Source: an uncultured Bacteroidales bacterium (GTDB lineage: Bacteria; Bacteroidota; Bacteroidia; Bacteroidales; F082). From it: a stretch of 39,066 nt of DNA. Positions 27,501 to 36,126 of this stretch are shown piece after piece (position 1 is the first letter of the stretch; each line of letters starts with the position of its first letter). A program made the position numbers and the translations under genes. The notes under the pieces were generated by a model. The model was not told the origin of the DNA and did no database searches. It saw nothing but the letters and a program-made list of their open reading frames with translations. The DNA is taken from positions 1-39,066 of the forward strand of contig CAJOIH010000030.1 in NCBI GenBank assembly GCA_905234455.1, written 5' to 3'.

Positions 27501-28255
27501 GCATCAAAGCAGCCATCATCCGCGAGAAGGGCTGCCAGTGCGACCGTGAGATGGCCTACGCCCTCTACCTCGCCGGATTCGACGTGAAAGACGTCACCAT
27601 GACCGACCTGGCCACAGGACGCGAAGACCTCACCGACGTCAACATGATCGCCTTCGTGGGCGGCTTCTCCAACTCTGACGTGCTGGGCTCTGCCAAAGGC
27701 TGGGCCGGCGCCTTCCTCTACAACGAGAAAGCCAAGAAAGCCCTCGACGACTTCTATGCCCGCGAGGATACCCTCAGCCTCGGCGTGTGCAACGGATGCC
27801 AGCTGATGATCGAACTCGGCCTGATCTATCCCGACCACGAGGAACGTCCCGTGATGAAACACAACGACTCGCACAAGTTTGAGTCGGCCTTCCTCAACGT
27901 GGAGATCGCCCAAAACGAGAGCGTGATGCTCAAGACCCTCTCGGGCCGTCGCCTCGGCGTATGGGTGGCCCACGGCGAAGGCAGGTTCTACTTCCCGTAT
28001 TACCGCGACAAATACAAGATCGTGATGACCTACGGTCAGGAACGTTATCCCGGCAACCCCAACGGCAGCGACTGGTCGGTGGCAGGCATCTGCTCCAACA
28101 ACGGCCGTCACCTGGCCATGATGCCCCACCTGGAGCGCGCCTTCCTGCCCTGGCAGTGGGCGTTCTATCCCGACAACCGCAAGGACGACGAGGTGAGCCC
28201 TTGGATCGAGGCCTTTGTGAATGCCCGCAAGTGGGTGGAGGAACACACGAAATAA
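24591..28255 (+). CDS. purL: Phosphoribosylformylglycinamidine synthase, frameshifted in this sequence
   Basis: The enzyme converts FGAR to FGAM in purine synthesis, with glutamine as donor. The first frame runs from ATG 24591 ([17 protein letters not shown]) through [36 protein letters not shown] and [24 protein letters not shown] to LSANWMWPA, then stops at 26672. The second frame resumes as [20 protein letters not shown] and continues through [16 protein letters not shown] to the glutaminase domain (GVCNGCQLM with the catalytic Cys; [13 protein letters not shown] with His and Glu). Family members have about ten more residues at the break, which suggests an out-of-frame deletion near 26644-26660. 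Full length would be about 1220 codons, near normal. ATG 24591 fits the family start better than TTG 24573. Confidence 0.9.
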
Positions 28256-28267
28256 AAAACCAACGAC

Positions 28268-29023
28268 ATGAAAGCATTCAACGCAAAAGAAGTGAAGGAC
28301 CAAGTGGTCCAATGGATTCGCGACTGGTTCGAGCAGAACGGTCCCGGCTGCAACGCCGTCATCGGCATCTCGGGCGGCAAGGACAGCAGCGTGGTGGCCG
28401 GCCTCTGCGTGGAAGCCCTCGGCAAAGACCGCGTCATCGGCGTCACCATGCCCAACGGCGTGCAGAAGGATATCTCCGACAGCATGAAGCTCATCAACCA
28501 CCTCGGCATCCGCCATATCAACCTCAACATTGAAAGTGCCTACAAAGCCTTGATGGGTGCGGTGGAACAGGAGCTGAAAGGCCTCGACACCGAAGTCAGC
28601 CGCCAGACCGTCATCAACATGCCGCCACGCCTGCGCATGACCACCCTCTACGCCATCTCACAGTCGCTCAACGGCCGCGTGGCCAACACCTGCAACCTCT
28701 CAGAGGACTGGGTGGGCTATAGCACCCGCTACGGCGACGCCGCAGGCGACTTCTCACCCCTGGGCGGACTCACCGTGCAGGAAGTCAAGGCAGTAGGGAA
28801 GGAAATAGGCCTGCCCATCGAACTGGTGGAGAAGACCCCCGCTGACGGACTCACCGACAAGAGCGATGAGGACAACCTCGGTTTCACCTACGCCGTCCTT
28901 GACCGTTATATCCGCACTGGCGTGTGCGACGACCCTGCCACCAAAGCCAAGATCGACGACAAACACGTAAAGAATCTTTTCAAGTTACAACCCATACCCC
29001 ATTTTGACTATCATGCTGAATAA
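28268..29023 (+). CDS. nadE: NAD+ synthase (ammonia-dependent type)
   Basis: The 251-residue protein has the adenine-nucleotide alpha-hydrolase fold with the PP-loop GISGGKDSSVVAGL at about 33-46. NadE signatures are NMPPRLRMTTLYAISQ, NTCNLSEDWVGYSTRYGDAAGDFSPLGGLTVQEV and KTPADGLTDKSDEDNLGFTYAVLD. It amidates nicotinic acid adenine dinucleotide to NAD. No glutaminase domain is present, so ammonia or an outside glutaminase would supply nitrogen. It starts 12 bp after purL and overlaps mrp by 11 bp, so it is in the purL operon. Confidence 0.93.
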   Translation: MKAFNAKEVKDQVVQWIRDWFEQNGPGCNAVIGISGGKDSSVVAGLCVEALGKDRVIGVTMPNGVQKDISDSMKLINHLGIRHINLNIESAYKALMGAVEQELKGLDTEVSRQTVINMPPRLRMTTLYAISQSLNGRVANTCNLSEDWVGYSTRYGDAAGDFSPLGGLTVQEVKAVGKEIGLPIELVEKTPADGLTDKSDEDNLGFTYAVLDRYIRTGVCDDPATKAKIDDKHVKNLFKLQPIPHFDYHAE

Positions 29024-30035
29024 AGAAAATGTTAGCGAAGTTTTAAAAGACGTCATCTACTTCCCCAAAGGAGACAACATCATGGCCTTGAACATGGTGG
29101 AGAACCTCATGGTGAACGAGGAAGGCGTTCGTTTTGATTTGATTGTGGAACACAAGGACGACCCGAAAAACGACATCCTGGTCAATGCCGCCAAACGCAC
29201 CCTGACCGAGGTCTTCGGCGACATCCATATCGATATTAAAGTGAAGGAACAGGAGACGGCTCTCTCCAAGGTGAAGCACATCATCGCCGTGGCTTCGGGC
29301 AAAGGCGGCGTGGGCAAATCCACCGTGGCCGCCAACCTGGCCGTCGCCCTGGCCCGCGCCAACCAGCGTGTGGGCCTCATCGACGCCGACATCTACGGTC
29401 CCTCGGTGCCGATGATGTTCGGCCTCGAAGGCGAACAGCCGGCCTGCTTCGACCGTGACGGCAAGGCCGTGATGGTGCCCCTCGAGCGCTTTGGCATCAA
29501 ACTGCTGAGCATCGGCTGCTTCGTCGATGCCGACCGGCCCCTGATCTGGCGCGGACCCATGGCCACCAGCGCCCTCAACCAGCTGATGAACGACACCCTC
29601 TGGGGCGAACTCGACTGGATGGTGGTCGACATGCCTCCCGGAACCGGCGACATCCAGCTGACCCTGGCTCAACAATACCAGGTCACAGGTGCCGTCATCG
29701 TGACCACCCCCCAGAAAGTGTCCTTCGCCGATGTGCTGCGCGCCGCCAACATGTTCAAGGAAGAGGCACTCCAAATCCCGCTCTACGGCCTAGTGGAAAA
29801 CATGGCCTACTTCACGCCTTCCGACATGCCGGAAAAGAAATACTACATCTTCGGCAAAGAGACCGGCCAACAGTTTGCCGACCAGCTGGGCGTGCCGCTG
29901 CTGGGCCAAATCCCCATCGTGGAAAAGATCGCCGAATGCGGCGACAATGGCACACCTCTTGCACTGGATGCCGACTCGCCAGTCACCAAGGCTTTCGACC
30001 AAATCGCACGCTCAATTCTTAATTCTAAATTCTAA
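29013..30035 (+). CDS. mrp: Mrp/ApbC family Fe-S cluster carrier ATPase
   Basis: The 340-residue protein has an N-terminal MIP18/DUF59-like domain (about 1-80) and a P-loop ATPase domain: ASGKGGVGKSTVAANLAVALA, LIDADIYGPSVPMMFGLEG, DWMVVDMPPGTGDIQLTLAQ. It likely carries Fe-S clusters to apo-proteins. A C-terminal CxxC, found in many Mrp proteins, is not seen; VENMAYFTPSDMPEKKYYIFGKE takes its place, as in other Bacteroidota. ATG 29013 overlaps nadE by 11 bp. The last residues, SILNSKF, are encoded by a heptamer repeat. The next gene is an Nfu-like scaffold, which fits Fe-S work. Confidence 0.92.
   Translation: MLNKENVSEVLKDVIYFPKGDNIMALNMVENLMVNEEGVRFDLIVEHKDDPKNDILVNAAKRTLTEVFGDIHIDIKVKEQETALSKVKHIIAVASGKGGVGKSTVAANLAVALARANQRVGLIDADIYGPSVPMMFGLEGEQPACFDRDGKAVMVPLERFGIKLLSIGCFVDADRPLIWRGPMATSALNQLMNDTLWGELDWMVVDMPPGTGDIQLTLAQQYQVTGAVIVTTPQKVSFADVLRAANMFKEEALQIPLYGLVENMAYFTPSDMPEKKYYIFGKETGQQFADQLGVPLLGQIPIVEKIAECGDNGTPLALDADSPVTKAFDQIARSILNSKF
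30013..30033. repeat. Tandem 7-bp repeat at the 3' end of mrp
   Basis: CAATTCT, TAATTCT and AAATTCT lie head to tail and run into the mrp stop codon (30033-30035), followed by a looser AAGTTTT. Only three units are present, so chance similarity is possible, but the position at a gene end matches the other arrays. Confidence 0.5.
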
Positions 30036-30040
30036 GTTTT

Positions 30041-30280
30041 ATGGAAAAGGAACTTTTGGTAAAACGGGTCAAGAACATTCTGGATCAGGTGCGTCCCTAC
30101 CTTCAGCAGGACGGGGGCGATGTAAACTTCGTGGAGCTCACCGACGACATGGTGGTGAAAGTGGAGCTCACCGGTGCCTGCGGCAGCTGCCCCTATAGCA
30201 CGATGACCCTGAAGAACGGTATCGAGAGCGTGATGAAAAAATCCATCCCGGAAATCAAAGCAGTTGAACAAATTCAATAA
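30041..30280 (+). CDS. NifU C-terminal (Nfu) domain Fe-S scaffold
   Basis: The 79-residue protein is a single Nfu domain: IRPYLQQDGGDVNFVEL-like N-terminal part (VRPYLQQDGGDVNFVELTDDMVV) and the Fe-S ligand motif CGSCPYS (CxxC), then TLKNGIESVMKKSIPEIKAVEQ. It binds a [4Fe-4S] cluster between two copies and hands it on. It begins 5 bp after mrp, so the two are co-translated and probably work together. Confidence 0.93.
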   Translation: MEKELLVKRVKNILDQVRPYLQQDGGDVNFVELTDDMVVKVELTGACGSCPYSTMTLKNGIESVMKKSIPEIKAVEQIQ

Positions 30281-30304
30281 ATTCATAAACAAAAACAAAA
30301 CACT

Positions 30305-31948
30305 ATGAAAAAAGGTTTACTTTCAATCATTGCAATGGCAGTGCTGATGTTGGCTACCTCCGTCAGCTTTGCCCAGACCACTTACACCAAGGTTACCTCC
30401 GCTTCAGGTCTCGAGGCCGGCGCCCAGTACATCTTGGTGGGCTTCGACAACGACGGCCAGGCCTTCGTCATGAGCTACCAGAAATCGAATAACCGTCATG
30501 CAATCGCCATCGACGAGTCCGACGGTACCATTACAGCCACGGTCGCCACGGATCCCTCGCAGCAGGACATGCCTTTCGAGTTCACCCTCGGTGGCTCGGC
30601 TGGCGACTGGACCCTTTACGATCCCCTCAACGAAGGTTACCTCTACGCTCCCGGCGGTGGCAACTACCTCAGGACCCAAAGCGCTCTCGATGATGGTGGT
30701 AAATGGACCATCACCGACGGTGAAGAAGGCGGTATGGTGCCTGTAAGCCACGCTGCCGTTGAGCAGAACATCATGCGCTACAACATCACTTCGACCCTGT
30801 TTGGCTGCTACAAGGAGTCGTCGAACGTTTCCGCAACGGTTTATTTCTACAAGGCTGGCGGTGCTGCCGCTCCCGATCCGGAACCGACCAACTATCCTAC
30901 CAATTTCAGTGCTTCGCTGGCTGCTGCCAACGTCACCCTCAGATGGGTTGACGCCACTGGCGCCCAGCTGCCCAGCAAATACCTCGTGGTTGGCTCCACA
31001 GGCGCTATCACCGTGCCTGTCGACGGCACTCCCGTCGCCAACGGTGAGCTGACGGCCAATGTCAACTACGGCGTCCAAGAGGTCGTTTTCAGCGGCCTCC
31101 AGTCCAACACCACCTACCATTTCGCCATCTTCCCCTACACCAACAGCGGTGCCAACATCGACTATAAGACCGATGGCAGCTATCCCACCGCCGAGGTGCA
31201 GGTGGAGGCCCTCACCGTGTTGCTCGACGAGGACTTCGAGGATGGTGCACTGGGCGAGTTCGTCGCCATCAACCTTGTAGGCGACCAGGAATGGGCACCT
31301 GCGACCTACAACGAGAACACCTATGCCTACATGAACGGCTATGCCGACGGCGCTGCCCATGCCAACGAGGACTGGCTCATCACCAACGAGTTGAACGGCA
31401 ATTTCGCCTTCATCTTCCTCAGCTTCAGCACTGCCAAGAAATTCAACGGTGATGACCTCCGCGTGATGGTGTCGTCCAACTACGATGGCGTGAGCAACCC
31501 CAACCAGGCTACCTGGGAGGACCTCACCAGCCAGTTCACCTGGTCCACCGGCAACTACACCTGGACCGAGTCGGGCGCAGTGAACATCGCTTCCAGCGTC
31601 GGCCAACGTTTCTACCTGGCCTTCGCCTACACTAGCTCCGATGAGGGCGCTGCCGCCTGGGAAGTCGATAACGTGAAACTCATCGCTTCCAACTCAGACA
31701 ACGTGGCCGAGGCCGTCGCCACCGATCTTACCGTGGCCCCCAACCCGGCCAACGACATGGTGCGCTTCACCCTCGACCAGCAAGCTCAAGTCGTGGTTTA
31801 TGACCTGACAGGCCGTATGGTCTCCGACCAAACCATGGGCGCTGGTGCCAACACCCTCAGCGTGGCCCAACTCGATAACGGCGTCTACTTCCTCAACGTC
31901 CGCTATGCCGACGGCAAGAGCGCAGTGGCCAGATTCGTGAAATTCTAA
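30305..31948 (+). CDS. T9SS-secreted protein with choice-of-anchor-type domain
   Basis: The 547-residue protein has a signal peptide (LLSIIAMAVLMLATSVSFA-QTT). The N-terminal region (about 25-195) is a beta-rich domain (TYTKVTSASGLEAGAQYILVG...). A fibronectin-like middle (NFSASLAAANVTLRWVDATGAQLPSKYLVVG) and a jelly-roll domain at about 300-455 follow (LDEDFEDGALGEFVAINLVGDQEW...AWEVDNVKL), resembling choice-of-anchor modules. The C-terminus (VAPNPANDMVRFTLDQQAQVVVYDLTGRMV...LDNGVYFLNVRYADGKSAVARFVKF) is a clear T9SS type A sorting domain. The ligand is unknown. The start lies 24 bp after nfu; whether it shares that transcript is uncertain. The stop overlaps the next ATG by one base. Confidence 0.87.
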   Translation: MKKGLLSIIAMAVLMLATSVSFAQTTYTKVTSASGLEAGAQYILVGFDNDGQAFVMSYQKSNNRHAIAIDESDGTITATVATDPSQQDMPFEFTLGGSAGDWTLYDPLNEGYLYAPGGGNYLRTQSALDDGGKWTITDGEEGGMVPVSHAAVEQNIMRYNITSTLFGCYKESSNVSATVYFYKAGGAAAPDPEPTNYPTNFSASLAAANVTLRWVDATGAQLPSKYLVVGSTGAITVPVDGTPVANGELTANVNYGVQEVVFSGLQSNTTYHFAIFPYTNSGANIDYKTDGSYPTAEVQVEALTVLLDEDFEDGALGEFVAINLVGDQEWAPATYNENTYAYMNGYADGAAHANEDWLITNELNGNFAFIFLSFSTAKKFNGDDLRVMVSSNYDGVSNPNQATWEDLTSQFTWSTGNYTWTESGAVNIASSVGQRFYLAFAYTSSDEGAAAWEVDNVKLIASNSDNVAEAVATDLTVAPNPANDMVRFTLDQQAQVVVYDLTGRMVSDQTMGAGANTLSVAQLDNGVYFLNVRYADGKSAVARFVKF

Positions 31949-33504
31949 TGCGTAGGTTTTTCCTTATCGCAGCATGGCTTGTCTCCACCTGTTGTTTCGC
32001 ACAGCAGGTGGAGACGGCTCGTTATGAGCTACCGCGATGGGGTAAAGACCAAAGCTGCCAGTTTGTCTCGTTCGGCGAACAAGGCGGCATGATGGTGTCC
32101 ACAACCGAGAAGACCAACGACGAGAAACAACGCCTTTGGGAGTTCGTCACCCTCGACACCAGCCTTTATGAGCAGAAGGTCGACCTGATTCCCCTGCCTG
32201 ACCATCTGACCCTCTTCGACGCGAAGGGTTCCGACCGCTGGGCCACCTTCGTGTTCCTTAACGAGAAACAGTCACGGTCCGACTCCGTGGGCTTCTGGGT
32301 GGTCACCTTCAATCGCATGGAGCAGGAATATAACACCTTCACCGGACGGCTTCCTGAACGTTCTGTCGTTCAGTCGATAGCCCTCATCGACGGCACCTTG
32401 ATGCTGGCCGTCAACAACAAAGGGGGAGGAGGGTTCCTCTCGCAATACAACCTCGACCAAAGCCGGCAACGCACCATCACACCCAGCATCGGCAACGACT
32501 TCATCGTGTTCCAGTTCGCGGCCATCCCTGAGACCAAGGAGTTTGTGATGGCCGCCCGCGAGTTCGTCGACAAGCATTACCGTGCCACCAGCTTCTTCGT
32601 GTATTCACGCGACGGGCTGTTGACCCAGACGCACTGCTTTGAGAATGGCGAGAACGCCGGTCTGGGGCGCATGTGCTTTGCCTTCGACAAGATGCATCAG
32701 CTCATGGTGTTCTCCACCCTTGAACGCGAGAGCAATAAAAAGGTAACGGTGGAAGGCATGACCGAGGACTTCAGCAAGGAAGCCGTGGGAGTGACTTGGA
32801 TCAAGTTCGCCGCCAGTGGCACCCAAACCAAGACCTATCTCTTCAAGAACCTGCCCGACATCGACCAGGCCCTGTCTTCGTCGGACCGCCTTCGCGTGAA
32901 AGAGGAGCTGCTGAAGATGCAGCAGGGCAAGAAAAAGGAAAAAGGCGAGATCACCTTCCAGTTCTATGCCCCGAGACTCGTCGATTTCGCTGGCAACCAC
33001 GTGTTTGTGGCCGAGGCTTTCCAACCTATATACCACACCGAGACTCGAATGGATTACGGCTATTACGGTGTTTATCGCACCTATCCCGTGACCTACACGG
33101 TGTTTGACGGTTACGATTTCTTCAGCGAGATCCTGCTGAGCTTCGATGATGAGGGCGAGTTGCGATGGCATGCCTCGGTGCGGTTCGAGAACGACCTTTG
33201 TGGGAGTCTTTGGGCCCATGCCACCGAAGCCGCCGCTCGCGATGAGTTGCTGGTGGCATCGCCGGGACGGCAGACCCTCCGCTACGAGGTGTTCGATGCC
33301 GATGGCACCCAGCTGCTGAACCAGCAGGTGATGCCCATGGACTTCCTCTATGCCAACGACACCTTCGAGGATGATTACGTGGCTGGCATCACCCAATGGT
33401 TCGGAAGCCGTTTTCTGGTCCACGGATGCCAGCTGGTGCAGAACCCCAAGCTGCGCAATACCCGGAGGACGGTGTTTTATGTTCAGAAACTGCAATACGA
33501 ATGA
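31948..33504 (+). CDS. Secreted protein of unknown function
   Basis: The 518-residue protein has a signal peptide (FFLIAAWLVSTCCFA-QQV). The rest has repeated beta segments with WxxF/YxxF texture (e.g. DRWATFVFLNEKQSRSDSVGFWVVTFNRMEQEYNTF and NDFIVFQFAAIPETKEFVMAAREFVDKHYRATSFFVYS), which could be a beta-propeller, with a charged helix near 310-330. No T9SS tail is visible and no known family was recognised. It shares a TAATG overlap with the T9SS protein upstream and an ATGA overlap with the cobalamin adenosyltransferase downstream, so all three are probably co-translated. Confidence 0.75.
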   Translation: MRRFFLIAAWLVSTCCFAQQVETARYELPRWGKDQSCQFVSFGEQGGMMVSTTEKTNDEKQRLWEFVTLDTSLYEQKVDLIPLPDHLTLFDAKGSDRWATFVFLNEKQSRSDSVGFWVVTFNRMEQEYNTFTGRLPERSVVQSIALIDGTLMLAVNNKGGGGFLSQYNLDQSRQRTITPSIGNDFIVFQFAAIPETKEFVMAAREFVDKHYRATSFFVYSRDGLLTQTHCFENGENAGLGRMCFAFDKMHQLMVFSTLERESNKKVTVEGMTEDFSKEAVGVTWIKFAASGTQTKTYLFKNLPDIDQALSSSDRLRVKEELLKMQQGKKKEKGEITFQFYAPRLVDFAGNHVFVAEAFQPIYHTETRMDYGYYGVYRTYPVTYTVFDGYDFFSEILLSFDDEGELRWHASVRFENDLCGSLWAHATEAAARDELLVASPGRQTLRYEVFDADGTQLLNQQVMPMDFLYANDTFEDDYVAGITQWFGSRFLVHGCQLVQNPKLRNTRRTVFYVQKLQYE

Positions 33505-34061
33505 AAAACATTACTTATACCAAGACCGGTGATACCGGCAAGACCTCTTTGATAGGCGGCACCCGAGTGCCCAAATTCGATGACCGTGTGGAAGCCTACG
33601 GCTCAGTGGATGAGCTGAGTGCGGTGATCGGCGTGTTGAACGACCTGGATGGCGTTTCTGATGAGATTCGGGAGACCCTGGGGGTGATTCAGAAGAAGCT
33701 TTTCACCTTGGAGTCGCATTTCGCTTTGGACAAGAGCTCCGAGGTGAGCAAGATGATTCCTTTGTTGGAGGACGATGACGTGAAGTTCCTGGAGGGTCAC
33801 ATTGACCGCATGAATGCCGAACTGCCTGAGTTGAAGGCTTTTGTGATTCCGGGAGGCAACCTGAAGGCTTCGGTGAGTCACGTGTGTCGCACGGTGTGTC
33901 GTCGTGCCGAACGTCAGGGATGGCGTTTGGCCTCGCACGAAGAGGTCGATGCCATCGACTTGAGGTACCTGAATCGGCTGTCGGATTACTTTTTCGTCTT
34001 GGCCCGTTACTTTGACTTTTTGGTAAATCGGGATGAAACTTGTTGGGAATCAAACAAATAG
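33501..34061 (+). CDS. Cob(I)alamin adenosyltransferase, PduO type
   Basis: The 186-residue protein starts MKNITYTKTGDTGKTSLIGGTRVPKFDDRVEAYGSVDELSAVIG, the ATP-binding N-terminus of PduO-type enzymes. It continues to VIPGGNLKASVSHVCRTVCRRAERQGW and YLNRLSDYFFVLARYFDF. It makes adenosylcobalamin from cob(I)alamin and ATP. The frame is open further upstream, but ATG 33501 matches the family start and overlaps the previous stop (ATGA). No B12-dependent enzyme or other cobalamin gene is nearby. Confidence 0.93.
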   Translation: MKNITYTKTGDTGKTSLIGGTRVPKFDDRVEAYGSVDELSAVIGVLNDLDGVSDEIRETLGVIQKKLFTLESHFALDKSSEVSKMIPLLEDDDVKFLEGHIDRMNAELPELKAFVIPGGNLKASVSHVCRTVCRRAERQGWRLASHEEVDAIDLRYLNRLSDYFFVLARYFDFLVNRDETCWESNK

Positions 34062-34089
34062 TGTTTAAAAATTTTTTTAGTAAAAACAC

Positions 34090-34119
34090 TTGACAATTGT
34101 TTGATTTGCTGTATTTTTG
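34090..34119 (+). promoter_or_regulatory. Bacteroides-type promoter of the DUF2795 gene
   Basis: TTG at 34090-34092 and TATTTTTG at 34112-34119 are 19 bp apart, a near-ideal promoter. The DUF2795 ATG lies 27 bp downstream, so this gene has its own transcript. Confidence 0.8.
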
Positions 34120-34146
34120 CACCCTCAAATTCAAAACCGAAAAACT

Positions 34147-34368
34147 ATGTATTGGACACTGGAATTAGCATCGAAATTGGAAGACGCCCCGTGGCCTGCC
34201 ACCAGAGACGAATTGTTGGAATGGGCCTTGCGTACTGGTGCACCACAGGAAGTGATTGAAAACCTTCAGGAAATCGAAGACGAGGGTGACATTTACGAAC
34301 GTATTGAGGATTTATGGCCTGATTATCCCACGAAAGACGATTTCTTTTTCCACGAGGACGAATATTGA
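34147..34368 (+). CDS. DUF2795 domain protein
   Basis: The 73-residue acidic protein (MYWTLELASKLEDAPWPATRDELLEWALRTGAPQEVIENLQEI...) is a compact helical domain of the DUF2795 type, with the motif PAT(K/R)DELLE.A...GAP..V...L. It is strongly conserved across Bacteroidales and ends in an acidic aromatic tail (DDFFFHEDEY). No biochemical role is known. The frame is open to 34117, but ATG 34147 matches the family start and sits after its promoter. A terminator follows. Confidence 0.85.
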   Translation: MYWTLELASKLEDAPWPATRDELLEWALRTGAPQEVIENLQEIEDEGDIYERIEDLWPDYPTKDDFFFHEDEY

Positions 34369-34413
34369 TGGGATTTTCCCTCTTATTCCCTAATTATTAG
34401 GCTTTTATAAACT

Positions 34414-34445
34414 TGGGTGTCAGTTGTTTCTGACACCCATTTTTA
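34414..34445 (+). terminator. Rho-independent terminator after the DUF2795 gene
   Basis: A 10-bp perfect stem (TGGGTGTCAG at 34414-34423, CTGACACCCA at 34430-34439), 6-nt loop and T tract lie 45 bp after the DUF2795 stop. This marks the end of the densely coding part of the window. Confidence 0.9.
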
Positions 34446-34505
34446 TTTGTTTTGGGATTGGATAGGATAATAAACTTGGGTAAAACTTGGGTGTGTTTGT
34501 CGGAG

Positions 34506-35276
34506 TTATGACACGATTACAAACATTTTCCCCGTGTCAAAATACAGATGCTCTCCATGAGATACGTAACCCAACTGGTTGGAAACGCATTTGGTGTTGC
34601 CGATGATGCCGTCGATGTTACGGTGGGAGTGACCGTAAATCCAGTATTCTATCGGGCTGTCGGCAATGAAGTCGAATAATTCTACGGTGAAAGCTCCATT
34701 GATGGTGCTGCCCTTGAATACAGGATCTGTTAGCAACTCTGATGGAACATGATGGGTGGCAACAACAATGTGTTTGACCTTGCTTTCAGAAACCGCCTTA
34801 TTTAGGAAGTTGAAGCAACGTTCATGCTCTTCGTTGAATCGGGTGAAATCCAATCGTTTTCCGCTTGCCATAATGCGGTAGAAGTCGGAAACGGAACGTT
34901 CCGTCACGTAGGCATTCTGAATTGGTATCCTTGACCATAGGGTTGTGACAATCAAGTCTATTTCGTCAGATAATGGAATGACCGAATTGTAGCGACAATG
35001 CACATTGCTTCTGATTTCCAGGTCCCAACCATTGGTCATTGTGTCGATGTCGTAGTACTTGTAAAACTCATGGTTTCCAGGAACCACGATAACTTGTTGA
35101 TAATTCTCCGATGCCCAGTCCCGGAACGGGTGTCTCGAATAGTTGTCGTCGCCGAGATAGCCGATGTCGCCTGCCAACACCAAAACATCGCCCACCACTT
35201 GCAAAGGATGGGTTTTTAACCACGAACCGTTATCGTGGAACTCCAAATGTAAATCAGATGCATATTGGGTTTTCAT
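34506..35276 (-). CDS. Metallophosphoesterase family protein
   Basis: The 256-residue protein has the calcineurin-like metal ligands in order: ASDLHLEF (D, H), VLAGDIG (GD), VVPGNHEFY (GNHE), ATHHVP (H) and IYGHSHRNIDG (GHxH). The substrate is unknown; the family covers phosphodiesterases and protein phosphatases. No signal peptide is seen, so it is likely cytoplasmic. It begins 13 bp after the stop of the truncated YhcG-like gene, so both are probably on one transcript. This part of the window is more AT-rich than the core genes. This family sometimes accompanies defence or mobile genes, but here that is only a suggestion. Confidence 0.88.
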   Translation of the reverse strand: MKTQYASDLHLEFHDNGSWLKTHPLQVVGDVLVLAGDIGYLGDDNYSRHPFRDWASENYQQVIVVPGNHEFYKYYDIDTMTNGWDLEIRSNVHCRYNSVIPLSDEIDLIVTTLWSRIPIQNAYVTERSVSDFYRIMASGKRLDFTRFNEEHERCFNFLNKAVSESKVKHIVVATHHVPSELLTDPVFKGSTINGAFTVELFDFIADSPIEYWIYGHSHRNIDGIIGNTKCVSNQLGYVSHGEHLYFDTGKMFVIVS

Positions 35277-35289
35277 GGTTTTTTCTCCG

Positions 35290-35880
35290 TTACAAACATT
35301 TATTAGTCGCAGTTTTCTTCAACTGGAAGTATGGGCTTTTAAACACCAAGTCTGGGGTCATCACATCTTTGTTGCGAAGTTTGGCCAACTCCTTTTGGAT
35401 TTGTTCGTCGTCTTTGCCTGCTATTACAGTTCGCTCAAATAGCAACCCTTCAATTTGTTTTTCTAGTTCTCTCTTGCTCCAATGCGCATCAGCTGCCATT
35501 GTTAAATAAAACTCACGTTGAAGTTCGTCTTTTAAAGGCATAACTTTCAGAAAATGAGACCATGACAATTGTCGTGCCAGTGGTGCGACAATTTGAATAT
35601 CGGGAAACAACGTTGCGAATTGCATCATCCTTCTGATGTTTTTTTCGTCAAAGCTTTTGGCCCCATACTTTTCTTGTAACTGGGTTGCAAGTGTTGCGAC
35701 AACTTGCTTTCCGTATTCAGCGCGTTGATTTTGGAGTACATCGGTGTTAATGCGATTACCAATATGCCAGTACATCAGCGTGAGTTCGGCGTTGGCCGTG
35801 AGAGCAACCCGTCTTCTTGCGGTTTCAATAATCTGACAGATGTCAGTAAAAAGGTGTTTGTTTTGAGGTAGATTATCCAT
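35290..35880 (-). pseudogene. YhcG/DUF1016-like protein truncated to its N-terminal domain
   Basis: The 196 residues from ATG 35880 (MDNLPQNKHLFTDICQII) match the DUF1016 N-terminal domain: RRRVALTANAELTLMYWHIGNRIN, YGKQVVATLATQLQEKYG, FDEKNIRRMMQFATLFPD, LSWSHFLKVMPLKDELQREFYLTMA. Full members are about 340-380 residues and continue after LVFKSPYF into a PDDEXK nuclease domain. Here that point is followed by QLKKTATNKCL and a stop, so the nuclease is absent. The frame is open to 35925 (MPFLDTYRR...). YhcG-type genes are usually mobile or restriction-associated. The fragment may be dead or may act as a DNA-binding remnant. Confidence 0.75.
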
Positions 35881-35881
35881 A

Positions 35882-35902
35882 GCGTAATAAGTTTTGTTAC
35901 GC
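35882..35902. promoter_or_regulatory. Inverted repeat directly upstream of the YhcG-like start
   Basis: GCGTAA (35882-35887) and TTACGC (35897-35902) flank 9 bp and begin one base from the ATG at 35880. This could be an operator or an mRNA hairpin at the start codon. Confidence 0.35.
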
Positions 35903-35956
35903 CTATAAGTGTCAAGAAAAGGCAAAATGTTTCATTTTTGAAGAATTTTTTTTTAA

Positions 35957-35984
35957 AAAATCGTGACCATACTCCCGATTTTTA
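35957..35984 (-). terminator. Weak hairpin, possible terminator of the TetR-like gene
   Basis: AAAAATCG (35957-35964) pairs with CGATTTTT (35977-35984) around a 12-nt loop. On the minus strand it is followed by TTAAAA. It lies downstream of the TetR-like gene; a second hairpin (TCACTCG / CGGGTGA, 36035-36053) lies between. Neither is a strong terminator. Confidence 0.35.
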
Positions 35985-36126
35985 CATAAAAATCAGAAGT
36001 ACCTGTCTGTTGATTCTTGTCTCGTTGGATCCCGTCACTCGCCGGTCGGGTGATACTGAACTTGTCTATGTTCTGGACTTCCTGAAGATGCTTTGGATTG
36101 GTGAGATGTTTTGAATAACACCGCAG

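Noticed and set aside
26729..28516. 595-residue minus-strand open frame across purL and nadE
   Set aside because: Antisense of two clear housekeeping genes; the composition is that of a shadow frame.
36035..36053. Hairpin TCACTCG / CGGGTGA as terminator of the TetR-like gene
   Set aside because: The stem includes a G-T pair and no T tract follows on the minus strand, so it does not meet terminator criteria.
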